Shown: positions 1 to 7,269, numbered from the stretch's first letter. The stretch is 31,109 bases of DNA from JAEUUM01 sp038326165 (GCA_038326165.1 JBBQJT010000042.1:1-31109), one strand, 5' to 3'. Numbers and translations: made by a program. The notes: generated from the sequence alone by a model not told the origin.

Positions 1-361
1 TTCGGGGTTGTTCAAATAGTTTGTCAAGTTCCGAACGCTTAACCCTTGTAATCCTTTGCCCTAAATTGGTGGCTCTAATTGTACCGCTTTCAATATAATA
101 GTAAACCGAACGAACGGAACAATTCAATAAGGTTGCAATATTCCGAACAGTTAAAAACTCTTTTGCTTTCAGTTCCTCAATAGGTTGGCTTTTTATGCGC
201 TGGGTTTCTTTATTGCTTACCTCAACTTTTCCAGTTCTTATTTTGGCTTTGTATGCTGCACTATTGCAACGGTGTGAACAGTACAGCGTGGTGGTGGTTC
301 GGGCTGTGAACTCATTGCCACAATGCTGGCAAATACGTTGTACCTTAATATTTGAACTCAT
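1..361 (-). CDS. Excisionase-like helix-turn-helix protein, truncated by window edge
   Basis: The frame is open from the ATG at 361-359 to the left edge, so only the first 120 residues are visible. The N-terminus carries a small zinc-ribbon-like Cys cluster (C11, C14, C28, C32). From about residue 67 there is a MerR/excisionase-type winged HTH (HTH_17 style), recognisable from EFLTVRNIATLLNCSVRSVY followed by a YIESGTIRA-type wing. Such Cys-cluster plus HTH proteins often sit beside tyrosine recombinase genes in Bacteroidota mobile elements. I infer a DNA-binding or excisionase role for an element lying mostly left of this window. No integrase is visible. It reads in the same direction as mnmE, with a terminator and its own promoter in between. 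The family call is good; the specific role is inferred. Confidence 0.8.
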   Translation of the reverse strand, partial: MSSNIKVQRICQHCGNEFTARTTTTLYCSHRCNSAAYKAKIRTGKVEVSNKETQRIKSQPIEELKAKEFLTVRNIATLLNCSVRSVYYYIESGTIRATNLGQRITRVKRSELDKLFEQPR

Positions 362-370
362 TTTGTGTCT

Positions 371-410
371 TTAAGTACCGTTAAGTATATTTAAGTGCAA
401 TTAGGTGCAA
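371..410. repeat. Four tandem 10-bp iterons upstream of the HTH gene
   Basis: Four consecutive 10-mers in exact register read TTAAGTACCG, TTAAGTATAT, TTAAGTGCAA and TTAGGTGCAA. All share TTARGT and two share GTGCAA. The period equals about one DNA helical turn, so a protein bound to each copy would sit on the same face. They begin 9 bp from the start codon of the HTH gene, inside its predicted untranslated leader. They are candidate binding sites for the neighbouring HTH/excisionase protein or for the element's integrase arm-type domain; that role is inferred. Confidence 0.75.
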
Positions 411-433
411 AATAAAAAGGGCTAACCCCTAAA

Positions 434-474
434 ATTTGTACCTCAACTGTTCAAGGTACAACAAAGGTACAAAT
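434..474. promoter_or_regulatory. GTAC-centred inverted repeat, possible operator
   Basis: ATTTGTACCT at 434-443 is the exact reverse complement of AGGTACAAAT at 465-474. A third half-site, AAGGTACA, lies at 453-460. The right arm overlaps the predicted -7 element of the HTH gene promoter, as expected for an autoregulatory operator. It could also be a recombinase core-type site. The repeat is seen directly; the function is inferred. Confidence 0.45.
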
Positions 475-491
475 AAATACGAAACAAACAA
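462..491 (-). promoter_or_regulatory. Predicted Bacteroidota-type promoter of the HTH gene
   Basis: On the minus strand, TTG (491-489), a 19-nt spacer and TACCTTTG (469-462) match the Bacteroidota consensus TTTG/TAnnTTTG. Transcription would start near 457 and give an about 96-nt leader that contains the four 10-bp iterons. Confidence 0.5.
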
Positions 492-530
492 GTATTAACA
501 CAAAACAAACCTATATTTGTAATCATTAAA

Positions 531-553
531 AAAGCCCTGTATTAGGGGGCTTT
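531..553 (-). terminator. Rho-independent terminator downstream of mnmE
   Basis: AAAGCCC (531-537) pairs with GGGCTTT (547-553) around a 9-nt loop. Read on the minus strand, the stem is followed by a run of T (positions 533 down to 528). It lies 44 bp past the mnmE stop and separates mnmE from the HTH gene. Confidence 0.7.
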
Positions 554-596
554 ATGTGGTTTCTTATTGGTTTGGTGTTTGCTTGTTTTGTGGTGA

Positions 597-614
597 TTAC
601 TTTCCGATACAGAA
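597..614 (-). other. Putative attachment site at the 3' end of mnmE
   Basis: The last 18 bases of mnmE read TTCTGTATCGGAAAGTAA on the minus strand and encode the conserved end FCIGK plus stop. The 3' end of mnmE (trmE/thdF) is the established integration site of the SGI1 family of islands, whose core is this same conserved 18-bp stretch. An excisionase-like gene lying just beyond makes an att junction plausible here. The second copy would lie left of the window and cannot be seen. Confidence 0.45.
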
Positions 615-1982
615 TCTTCCAAAGATGTTTCCAAGCAGTTCTTCAACGCCTACCTCACCTGTTATTTTTCCTAATTGTATCAGGGCTTCTTTCGCGTCCA
701 TTGCAATGATGTCACCTGTCAGTCCTGCATCCAGGCTTTGACCCAATCGGTTCAGACTTTCATTTGCGTGGATCAAGGCTTCTTTGTGGCGAACATTCGT
801 AATGATGCTCATGTCCGAATTTATTTTACCTTCAATCGTTTTGTTGTAGATCCATTCTTTCAAGTAAGGAATATTCATGCTGTTAATGGCAGAAATGCTA
901 ATTAGTTGGTCGGTTGAAAGTCCTTCTGGGATAAATTCCGTTGGCTGGACATAAGGGTTTTTGTCCATTTTATTGGCAAGCAGCAGCACTTTAGCAAAAT
1001 CCAACCCAACCGTATTCAGGTCGTGAAGAATATCCTCCTTGCTTGTAGTTGTCACATCAAAAACATACAATACCAAGCCTGCTCCTAAGGCTTTTGAAAT
1101 AGCCCGCTCTACTCCTATACCTTCCACCAGATCCAGCGTTTGTCGGATACCGGCCGTATCGGTAAATCTGAAATAGATTCCATTGATGGTCATACCTTCT
1201 TCAATGGTGTCTCTGGTGGTACCTGCAATATCACTTACTATTGCCCTTTCTTCATTCAATATGGAATTCAATAAAGTAGATTTTCCAGCATTCGGTCTTC
1301 CAACAATTGTAATGGGAACACCGTATTTCATGACATTGCCCCAATCAAAAGATTGAATCAATAATTTCAAGTGATCCTGAATGTTGTTCAATAATTTTTT
1401 TAGATCGTCTCGCTTGGCAAATTCTACATCCTCTTCTCCAAAGTCAAGTTCCAATTCTAACAATGCAACAAAACCTAAAAGTTCATCTCTCAATAACTTA
1501 AGATCTTTGCTAAAACCACCTTTCATTTGTTTAACTGCATTCTCGTGTTCCTGCTCTTGTTGCGCGGATATTAAATCTGCTACCGCTTCTGCTTGGGTGA
1601 GGTCCATGCGACCATTCAAGAAAGCGCGCATGGTAAATTCTCCTGGTCCGGCTAACCTTGCCCCTACTAAAATGAGCTCATGCAGTATGCTCTCTTGGAT
1701 ATAGACTGAACCATGACAACTCAACTCAATGGTGTCCTCTTTTGTATAGGATTTTGGACTTCTAAAAATGGTTAAAACACATTCATCAATTATTTTGCCT
1801 GAAAGTGATGTGATGCTTCCAAGATGAACGGTATGGCTATCCATCTTCTCAAGACGTTTCCCTTTCCACAGTTTTTGTACCGTACCAAATGCCTCATTGC
1901 CAGAGACCCTAATCATAGCGACTGCCCCAATACCCGGTGGAGTTGAAATGGCAACAATGGTATCATCGAGTCTTTGGAACAT
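597..1982 (-). CDS. mnmE: tRNA uridine-5-carboxymethylaminomethyl(34) synthesis GTPase MnmE
   Basis: This 461-residue protein has the full MnmE layout: an N-terminal formyl-THF-binding domain (about 1-117, with PGEFT at about 113), a helical domain, a central G domain, and the invariant C-terminal Cys motif CIGK. In the G domain, GRPNAGKS (228-235) is the P-loop, DIAGTTRD is switch I, DTAG is G3 and NKMD is G4. With MnmG it modifies the wobble uridine of several tRNAs in the cytoplasm. Length is typical. Its promoter lies about 20 bp upstream (TAATTTTG at 2010-2003) and a terminator lies at 531-553. The 3' end is a probable integration site. Confidence 0.98.
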   Translation of the reverse strand: MFQRLDDTIVAISTPPGIGAVAMIRVSGNEAFGTVQKLWKGKRLEKMDSHTVHLGSITSLSGKIIDECVLTIFRSPKSYTKEDTIELSCHGSVYIQESILHELILVGARLAGPGEFTMRAFLNGRMDLTQAEAVADLISAQQEQEHENAVKQMKGGFSKDLKLLRDELLGFVALLELELDFGEEDVEFAKRDDLKKLLNNIQDHLKLLIQSFDWGNVMKYGVPITIVGRPNAGKSTLLNSILNEERAIVSDIAGTTRDTIEEGMTINGIYFRFTDTAGIRQTLDLVEGIGVERAISKALGAGLVLYVFDVTTTSKEDILHDLNTVGLDFAKVLLLANKMDKNPYVQPTEFIPEGLSTDQLISISAINSMNIPYLKEWIYNKTIEGKINSDMSIITNVRHKEALIHANESLNRLGQSLDAGLTGDIIAMDAKEALIQLGKITGEVGVEELLGNIFGRFCIGK

Positions 1983-2002
1983 CTTGTGAGTTTAATGGCC
2001 TA

Positions 2003-2010
2003 CAAAATTA
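2003..2010 (-). promoter_or_regulatory. Predicted -7 element of mnmE
   Basis: TAATTTTG on the minus strand matches TAnnTTTG and lies 20 bp upstream of the mnmE ATG. No clear -33 TTTG was found at the expected spacing. Confidence 0.4.
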
Positions 2011-2036
2011 GGACTATTTTGACTGGATTGGGTCTT

Positions 2037-2447
2037 TTAGAATTCTATAATGCGTGTTGTAGGAATTAAAAAAGATATAATTACATCATTGTGTAGCAAG
2101 CTGATCTTTTTAACGAAATCCTCCATACCGTAATACTCAATAGCTTTTTGCTTCAAAGGGTTGGTGGACCATTCACTCTGTACGCCAGTGTTTGGGTCAT
2201 AACCACATTTTAGCGGCTTGGAGTATTCATCATCTGGTCTTCTTTGATGGTGCCGCAGTCAGTGCAAATGTAGCGGAACTCACAATCTTTGCAGACGGCT
2301 ATTGGCTCTTTGGTGATGTTTCAGCATTTTTTGAAGCCGAGTTTTTCAATGGCTACGGCAAGGGTTGTGTCTTTTGTATTGCCAAAAGGTTCTGGCATCT
2401 ATGGGCAGTTTTTAGGTTATCTTCTGAATCTATGGAGATTTTAATTT
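2037..2447 (-). pseudogene. Decayed grasp-with-spasm SPASM-domain peptide maturase (C-terminal remnant)
   Basis: Minus-strand frames together read like the C-terminal third of a SPASM-domain peptide maturase of the grasp-with-spasm (graspetide) type. One frame has FGNTKDTTLAVAIEKLGF, then an in-frame TGA at 2325-2323 where a Trp codon would fit, then VCKDCEFRYICTDC near 2305-2260, the Cys-rich motif of this family. After a one-base shift near 2245 another frame continues with PLKCGYDP and EWSTNPLKQKAIEYYG and ends at 2037. Nothing recognisable of the N-terminal part remains, and no ATP-grasp ligase or precursor gene is nearby. These disruptions make it non-functional. The family call rests on remembered motifs. 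Confidence 0.7.
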
Positions 2448-2634
2448 AAACCCAAATTCAGCGTTAGACGCTGAATCGACGAAATTTTTAGGTATTCCAA
2501 AAATTTGTCTGACTTTAACCTCGACAAAATCAAAGATTTTCGTCGACTCAAGAGGCTTTACTCAGATTCTGATAGCCATTGGTTCGTCAGTCCCAAAGGG
2601 CAAAATTCGCTAATGCGGATTTTGGGTTTAAAAA
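2445..2634. repeat. Fold-back element with hairpin-bearing ends (MITE or REP-like)
   Basis: The 23 bases at 2445-2467 match the reverse complement of 2612-2634 at about 20 of 23 positions, with TTTAAACCCAAA identical in both. Each end carries a small hairpin: ATTCAGCGT/ACGCTGAAT with a TAG loop at 2456-2476, and an imperfect GCTAAT-centred one near 2604-2621. An inner pair, TCGACGAAA at 2476-2484 and TTTCGTCGA at 2538-2546, nests inside. No coding frame was found within. It lies directly against the decayed maturase gene and could be a non-autonomous mobile repeat. Confidence 0.55.
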
Positions 2635-2967
2635 CAAAGTGGAATTGTTTATAGTTAACATTTCAATATTGATGGGGCTTTTGGGTAGCCCTTCTGAAAC
2701 ATGCAATACATGAGTGTAAGGTCGAGGTGGTGAAGCGGAGATAGAGACACCAATTACTGATCGTCTAGCTGCAAACGAAACCTTAAAAACATTACTCAAA
2801 GGAGCCCAAAAAATTACTTCAATACCACGTGGCGGATAAAAAAAAAGCTAATAACAAGGAAGCCTTTCTTTCTTATGTTTCATGAATGCATAATATATAA
2901 GTCAACTCTAAAATTACTTTTATTGCCAATTTATTTGCAATTAGGCATAAAAGCTACCAAAAAAATC
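2635..2967. other. Intergenic stretch without an intact gene
   Basis: No start-to-stop gene is convincing here. One plus-strand frame from 2720 to a TAA at 2837-2839 has protein-like composition (IETPITDRLAANETLKTLL, ending IPRGG) but is preceded by in-frame stops at 2711 and 2717 and lacks an ATG. It may be the tail of another decayed gene; I do not recognise the family. A run of nine A (2838-2846) sits between this and metB. Confidence 0.35.
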
Positions 2968-4113
2968 TTACACCTTCTCAAGCGCTTCCTGCAGATCTGC
3001 AATCAGATCGTCGGCGTCCTCAATACCAATACTAAGCCTAATCAAAGAATCAGACAAACCTATTTTAAGGCGTTCTTCTCTGGGTATGCTGGCATGGGTC
3101 ATGCTAGCAGGATGGTTGATAAGCGACTCGACGCCTCCAAGACTTTCAGCCAGTGCAAAAAGGGAAGTAGAGGAAAGCATTTTCCTAGTTGCAGCATCAC
3201 CTTTATCTTTCAATTCGAAGCTTAACATTCCTCCAAAACCACGCATTTGTGCTTTGGCAATTGCATAGCTTGGATGATCTTCAAAACCACACCAAAACAC
3301 TTGATCTACCTTAGGATGTTTGCGAAGCCAATGTGCAATTTTCTCGCCATTCTCGCAATGCCTTTGCATTCGGACATGCAAGGTTTTTATTCCTCTTAAT
3401 ACCAAGAAACAATCCATAGGGCCCGGGACAGCACCGCAACTTTTCTGAATAAAGTATAATTTTTCACGCAATTCAGGACTGTTCATCACCAAACATCCCT
3501 GTATTACATCACTGTGTCCGCTCAGGTACTTGGTAGCGGAATGCATTACAATATCAGCACCAAGATCTAGCGGATTCTGTAGATAAGGAGAAGCGAAGGT
3601 ATTATCCACACATAGCAGAGCACCCGTACTTTTTGCAATTGCAGCCACCGCTTTGATGTCTGTAATATTCATCAAAGGATTGGTAGGAGTTTCAAGCCAA
3701 ATCAACTTTGTTTTAGGGCTTAAAATTGCTCTTACATTCTCTGGATTGGTAGTATCCACAAACAGAAACTTGATTCCAAATTTTTCAAATATCTTCGTGA
3801 ATAGGCGATAAGTCCCACCATACATATCACTTGCAGCAATAACTTCATCTCCTGGTTCCAAGAGTTTAATAACTGCATCTGTCGCTGCCACACCACTTCC
3901 AAAGACCAATCCAAACTTCCCGTTTTCTATTTCTGCAACGGCTACTTCAAGAGCTTGGCGAGTTGGATTCTGACTTCTTGCATATTCAAATCCTTTATGG
4001 ACACCCGGGGCTTCCTGCACGTAGGTACTGGTTTGATAGATGGGAGTCATGATTGCTCCTGTGGTTGGATCAGGACTTACTCCGGCATGTATAACCTTTG
4101 TAGCAAATTTCAT
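2968..4113 (-). CDS. metB: Cystathionine gamma-synthase-like PLP enzyme (Cys/Met metabolism family)
   Basis: This 381-residue protein is a fold-type I trans-sulfuration enzyme. SATKYLSGHSD carries the PLP lysine (K195), CVDNTFASP holds the PLP-binding Asp (D170), and the phosphate-contacting Y44 and R46 lie in GFEYARSQNPTR. It would make or cleave cystathionine in methionine and cysteine metabolism, in the cytoplasm. Closely related cystathionine gamma-lyases and methionine gamma-lyases share these motifs, so the exact reaction is uncertain. It is the last gene of a minus-strand operon, starting 14 bp after the hydroxylase-family gene. Confidence 0.88.
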   Translation of the reverse strand: MKFATKVIHAGVSPDPTTGAIMTPIYQTSTYVQEAPGVHKGFEYARSQNPTRQALEVAVAEIENGKFGLVFGSGVAATDAVIKLLEPGDEVIAASDMYGGTYRLFTKIFEKFGIKFLFVDTTNPENVRAILSPKTKLIWLETPTNPLMNITDIKAVAAIAKSTGALLCVDNTFASPYLQNPLDLGADIVMHSATKYLSGHSDVIQGCLVMNSPELREKLYFIQKSCGAVPGPMDCFLVLRGIKTLHVRMQRHCENGEKIAHWLRKHPKVDQVFWCGFEDHPSYAIAKAQMRGFGGMLSFELKDKGDAATRKMLSSTSLFALAESLGGVESLINHPASMTHASIPREERLKIGLSDSLIRLSIGIEDADDLIADLQEALEKV

Positions 4114-4127
4114 CGATTGTATTTTTT

Positions 4128-5003
4128 TTATTTTAATAGTTTTCTAAGTTGTGATGAGGTCTGCGATTGGCCATCGTGACTCCATCCCGGGGGCATAAAC
4201 AAATATTTTAGTTTATTGGTCCACCCAATTGGTCTTTTCAGATCACTTATGATATTTTTCCATTCATGCATCACAATATTAACAGGACCTAGGTCTTCCG
4301 GATTTTTTGTCAATCCGTAAATTACAGGCTCATTAGGATCTTCTTCTTGAAATGAACCAAAAATTCGATCCCAAATTATTAAGGTCATCCCCATGTTTTT
4401 ATCTAAATATTTGATATTGGATCCATGATGAACCCTATGATGCGACGGAGACACAAAAACATACTCAATAAGGGCAGGAAATTTTTTGACGCTTTGAGTG
4501 TGAACCAATATGCCATAAATCTGTAAAGCAGAATGCATAAGTAGGATATCGAGGACGTGAAATCCTAAAAAGGGCAAAGGGAGATAAAAAAGAAAGCGAT
4601 ACACTGGCTCGAATACAGAAGAGCGGAAACCAGTAGTCAAATTAAAGTGTCTAGATGAATGATGGGTAACATGAACCGCCCAAAACAATCTAGAATAATG
4701 ATCTGTCTTATGCAGCCAGTAGTATAAAAAATCTACACCTACACCCAATCCCAACCAATATAAACAATTGTGCTGAAGCTCAATTAGGCGGTGCTCAAAA
4801 ACAAATTGTAAGGCAGTAGCGGCTATTACAACACGCATTAGAACATCCAATCCCACGTTCAGTAACATCAGGTATATGTTGGTAATGGTGTCTTTTAATG
4901 AGTATAAACCCAAATGGCTCCAATTACTGAACAATATTTCCATACCAATTACCAGTGCATATAAAGGCGTACTAAACAAAACCAATAATTGTTCTCTTTC
5001 CAT
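4128..5003 (-). CDS. Sterol desaturase / fatty acid hydroxylase family membrane protein
   Basis: This 291-residue membrane protein has several hydrophobic segments in its N-terminal half and the family's di-iron histidine boxes: HKTDH (98-102), HVTHHSSRHFN (H111, H114, H115, H119) and HHRVHHG (188-194). These define the fatty acid hydroxylase superfamily, which uses O2 and a di-iron centre to hydroxylate lipids in the membrane. The nearest functional relatives include alkylglycerol monooxygenase-like and carotenoid or sterol hydroxylase-like proteins; the substrate cannot be told from sequence. It starts 1 nt after the transketolase C-subunit stop and is followed closely by the cystathionine synthase-like gene, so it is very likely co-transcribed with both. 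Confidence 0.9.
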   Translation of the reverse strand: MEREQLLVLFSTPLYALVIGMEILFSNWSHLGLYSLKDTITNIYLMLLNVGLDVLMRVVIAATALQFVFEHRLIELQHNCLYWLGLGVGVDFLYYWLHKTDHYSRLFWAVHVTHHSSRHFNLTTGFRSSVFEPVYRFLFYLPLPFLGFHVLDILLMHSALQIYGILVHTQSVKKFPALIEYVFVSPSHHRVHHGSNIKYLDKNMGMTLIIWDRIFGSFQEEDPNEPVIYGLTKNPEDLGPVNIVMHEWKNIISDLKRPIGWTNKLKYLFMPPGWSHDGQSQTSSQLRKLLK

Positions 5004-5004
5004 T

Positions 5005-5961
5005 TTATTTTCTGCTGATTGCTTTCAAAGCTGCAGAAACGACATCTTTTTTGCCCATTCCGTATTTTTCTAATAGCTCCTCCGGTTTTCCACTTTCACC
5101 AAAGCTGTCATTAACGGCTACATATTCTTGAGGTACTGGCTTATTCAAGGCCAAAAGTTGTGCCACGCTATCACCAAGCCCTCCATTTCTTTGATGTTCT
5201 TCAGCAGTTACTACACATCCTGTGCGGCTTATGGAGTTCAATATTATTTCAGTGTCTAAAGGTTTAATGGTGTGGATATTGATCAGATCAACAGAAATGC
5301 CTCGCTCGGACAAGATTCTGGCAGCTTCAATAGCCTTCCAAACCAAATGGCCGGTTGCGATTATACTTACATCGGTACCCTCTTGTAACTGAATTCCTTT
5401 CCCTATTACAAATGGCATTCCCTCTGTGAATATTGGCCAGCTTGGTCTTCCGAATCGCAGATACACAGGTCCATGATGCTCTGCAATGGCAATGGTAGCA
5501 AGACGTGTTTGCTCGTAATCGCATGGATTGATGACAGTCATACCGGGCAACATTTTCATCATTCCAACATCTTCTAGTATTTGATGTGTTGCGCCGTCTT
5601 CTCCTAGCGTAACGCCAGCATGGGAAGCACAAATCTTGACATTTTTGTCAGAATAGGCGATCGATTGTCTGATTTGATCATAAACTCTACCTGTCGAAAA
5701 ATTTGCAAAGGTACCAGTGTACGGAATTTTTCCTGCTGTAGCCAAGCCAGCGGCAAGCCCCATCATATTGGCTTCAGCAATGCCAACCTGAAAGAATCGT
5801 TCAGGAAATTCCTTCTTAAAATCTCCCATTTTGAGGGAGCCCAAAAGGTCAGCGCATAAGGCAACAACTGAGTTGTTTGTTTTACCAACAGCCAAAAGGC
5901 CATCACCAAAACCATCTCTTGTTGCTTTTTTTCCAGTTTCTTTTATGTCGTTTAGTGTCAT
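5005..5961 (-). CDS. Transketolase, C-terminal subunit
   Basis: This 318-residue protein covers the pyrimidine-binding and C-terminal domains of transketolase. VGIAEANMMGLAAGLA holds the conserved TPP-activating Glu (E63), and YLRFGRPSWP and TAEEHQRNGGLGD are typical downstream motifs. It pairs with the N-terminal subunit encoded 6 bp upstream to form the complete thiamine-diphosphate enzyme, which transfers two-carbon units between sugar phosphates in the pentose phosphate pathway. Split transketolases are known in many bacteria and archaea. A 1-nt gap to the next gene indicates tight coupling. Confidence 0.95.
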   Translation of the reverse strand: MTLNDIKETGKKATRDGFGDGLLAVGKTNNSVVALCADLLGSLKMGDFKKEFPERFFQVGIAEANMMGLAAGLATAGKIPYTGTFANFSTGRVYDQIRQSIAYSDKNVKICASHAGVTLGEDGATHQILEDVGMMKMLPGMTVINPCDYEQTRLATIAIAEHHGPVYLRFGRPSWPIFTEGMPFVIGKGIQLQEGTDVSIIATGHLVWKAIEAARILSERGISVDLINIHTIKPLDTEIILNSISRTGCVVTAEEHQRNGGLGDSVAQLLALNKPVPQEYVAVNDSFGESGKPEELLEKYGMGKKDVVSAALKAISRK

Positions 5962-5967
5962 AGTCGA

Positions 5968-6834
5968 TTATAATTTTGGAGCTGGATAATCACCGAGACT
6001 TTCGGGCAATTGGGCCAATGCTTTTTCCAACTGTTCTGCATTTGGGGCTATTCCATGCCATTCGTGTGATCCCATCATGAAATCAACTCCGAAGCCCATT
6101 TGAGTATGCATGAGTATGACTATTGGTTTTCCGTTCCCAGTCCGTGATTTTGCATCCGATACTGCCTCGATTATGGATTTCATGTCATTGCCTTGAGCTT
6201 CCATTACATCCCAGCCGAAGCTGATCCACTTTCCTTTGAGGTCACCCAATGAGAGCACTTTGTCATTTGGTCCATCTATTTGTTGACCGTTCCAGTCTAC
6301 GGTAACAATTATGTTGTCAAGTTTATTGAAGGCTGCATACATGGCAGCTTCCCATATTTGTCCTTCTTGCAATTCACCGTCACCAGTGAGAACGTACACC
6401 AAACTTGGATCCTTATCCAGTTTTTTTGCTAGAGCCATTCCTGCAGCTACTGATATCCCTTGTCCAAGTGAACCAGAGGCTACCCTGATACCAGGCAACC
6501 CTTCGTGTGTGGCTGGGTGTCCTTGTAGTCTTGAGTTGATGAACCGGAAACTCGCCAGTTCTTCAATCGGAAAATATCCGCTCCTCGCCAAAACGCTGTA
6601 AAAAACAGGCGATATATGACCGTTTGAAAGGAAGAAAACATCCTCGTTTTTGCCTTCCATCTTAAAAGAAGGATTGTGGTTCATTTGATGAAAGAACAGG
6701 GAGGTCATGAAGTCTGCACAACCGAGTGAGCCCCCAGGGTGGCCTGATGAGGCATAAAATACCATTCTGACTATATCACGACGTACTTGGGAAGCTATTT
6801 GCTCCAGTTTTTGAAGCTCAGCAGATGACTGCAT
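5968..6834 (-). CDS. Transketolase, N-terminal subunit
   Basis: This 288-residue protein is the TPP-binding half of transketolase. GHPGGSLG (31-38), NGHISP (71-76) and the thiamine-pyrophosphate motif starting GDGELQEGQ (151-159) are all present. Its length fits the split form, in which the rest of the enzyme is the next gene downstream. It heads a four-gene operon, with a TACCTTTG -7 element about 32 bp upstream and the HU terminator just before that. Confidence 0.95.
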   Translation of the reverse strand: MQSSAELQKLEQIASQVRRDIVRMVFYASSGHPGGSLGCADFMTSLFFHQMNHNPSFKMEGKNEDVFFLSNGHISPVFYSVLARSGYFPIEELASFRFINSRLQGHPATHEGLPGIRVASGSLGQGISVAAGMALAKKLDKDPSLVYVLTGDGELQEGQIWEAAMYAAFNKLDNIIVTVDWNGQQIDGPNDKVLSLGDLKGKWISFGWDVMEAQGNDMKSIIEAVSDAKSRTGNGKPIVILMHTQMGFGVDFMMGSHEWHGIAPNAEQLEKALAQLPESLGDYPAPKL

Positions 6835-6865
6835 ATTGTGGTTTTCTCAGTTAAAAATCAAGATA

Positions 6866-6873
6866 CAAAGGTA
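6866..6873 (-). promoter_or_regulatory. Predicted -7 element of the transketolase operon
   Basis: TACCTTTG on the minus strand is a perfect TAnnTTTG match, lying between the HU terminator and the transketolase start at 6834. The -33 region is weak. Confidence 0.45.
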
Positions 6874-6909
6874 GTTAACCGTTTGATATTCCTTGAAGTT
6901 TTTAAAATA

Positions 6910-6942
6910 AAAAGGCAACCTGCTTTGCACAGATTGCCTTTT
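6910..6942 (-). terminator. Rho-independent terminator of the HU gene
   Basis: AAAAGGCAA (6910-6918) pairs perfectly with TTGCCTTTT (6934-6942) around a 15-nt loop that can itself fold (TGC/GCA). The flanks are A- and T-rich on both sides, so it could work in either direction, but it lies 20 bp past the HU stop. Confidence 0.85.
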
Positions 6943-6962
6943 GTAAATAGATTTGTATCAGA

Positions 6963-7235
6963 CTAGTTTACACTATCAGATAATTCTTTACCAGGCTTAA
7001 ATCTAACAACAGATTTAGCTGCGATTTTGATTTCTTTTCCAGTTGATGGGTTACGACCGGTACGAGCTGCACGAGCAGACACTGAAAATGTTCCAAAACC
7101 AATAATTGTGATTTTGTCACCACCTTTAAGACCACCAGATATGGCATCAAGTGTAGCATTCAATGCTTTTCCTGCATCAATCTTAGAAATTCCAGAGGTT
7201 TCAGCTATTTTGCTGATAAGATCACCTTTGTTCAT
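6963..7235 (-). CDS. HU family DNA-binding protein
   Basis: From the ATG at 7235 the product is a 90-residue HU/IHF-type nucleoid protein: MNKGDLISKIAETSG at the N-terminus, GFGTFSV in the core, the DNA-binding arm motif ARTGRNPSTGKEI with its conserved proline, and FKPGKEL at the end. A longer open frame reaches 7343, but the extra residues are unlike HU and the promoter (7270-7300) lies inside that extension, so 7235 is the right start. HU bends and compacts DNA as a dimer. It is monocistronic, with its own terminator, and divergent from the small lipoprotein gene. Confidence 0.96.
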   Translation of the reverse strand: MNKGDLISKIAETSGISKIDAGKALNATLDAISGGLKGGDKITIIGFGTFSVSARAARTGRNPSTGKEIKIAAKSVVRFKPGKELSDSVN

Positions 7236-7269
7236 GTTTGAAGTTTTTTTATTCGTTATAGAATGGTGG

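Noticed and set aside
1381..1704. Plus-strand open frame of 107 codons inside mnmE
   Set aside because: It is a serine-rich shadow of the mnmE coding sequence without its own signals.
2192..2449. Plus-strand open frame of 85 codons
   Set aside because: It is the reverse strand of the decayed SPASM-domain maturase; the minus strand carries the recognisable motifs.
2587..2799. Minus-strand open frame of 70 codons
   Set aside because: It has no start context, promoter or recognisable motif, and overlaps the fold-back repeat end.
2838..2885. Possible terminator after the metB-like gene
   Set aside because: The A-run is long, but the only stem (AAGG/CCTT) is too short to call.
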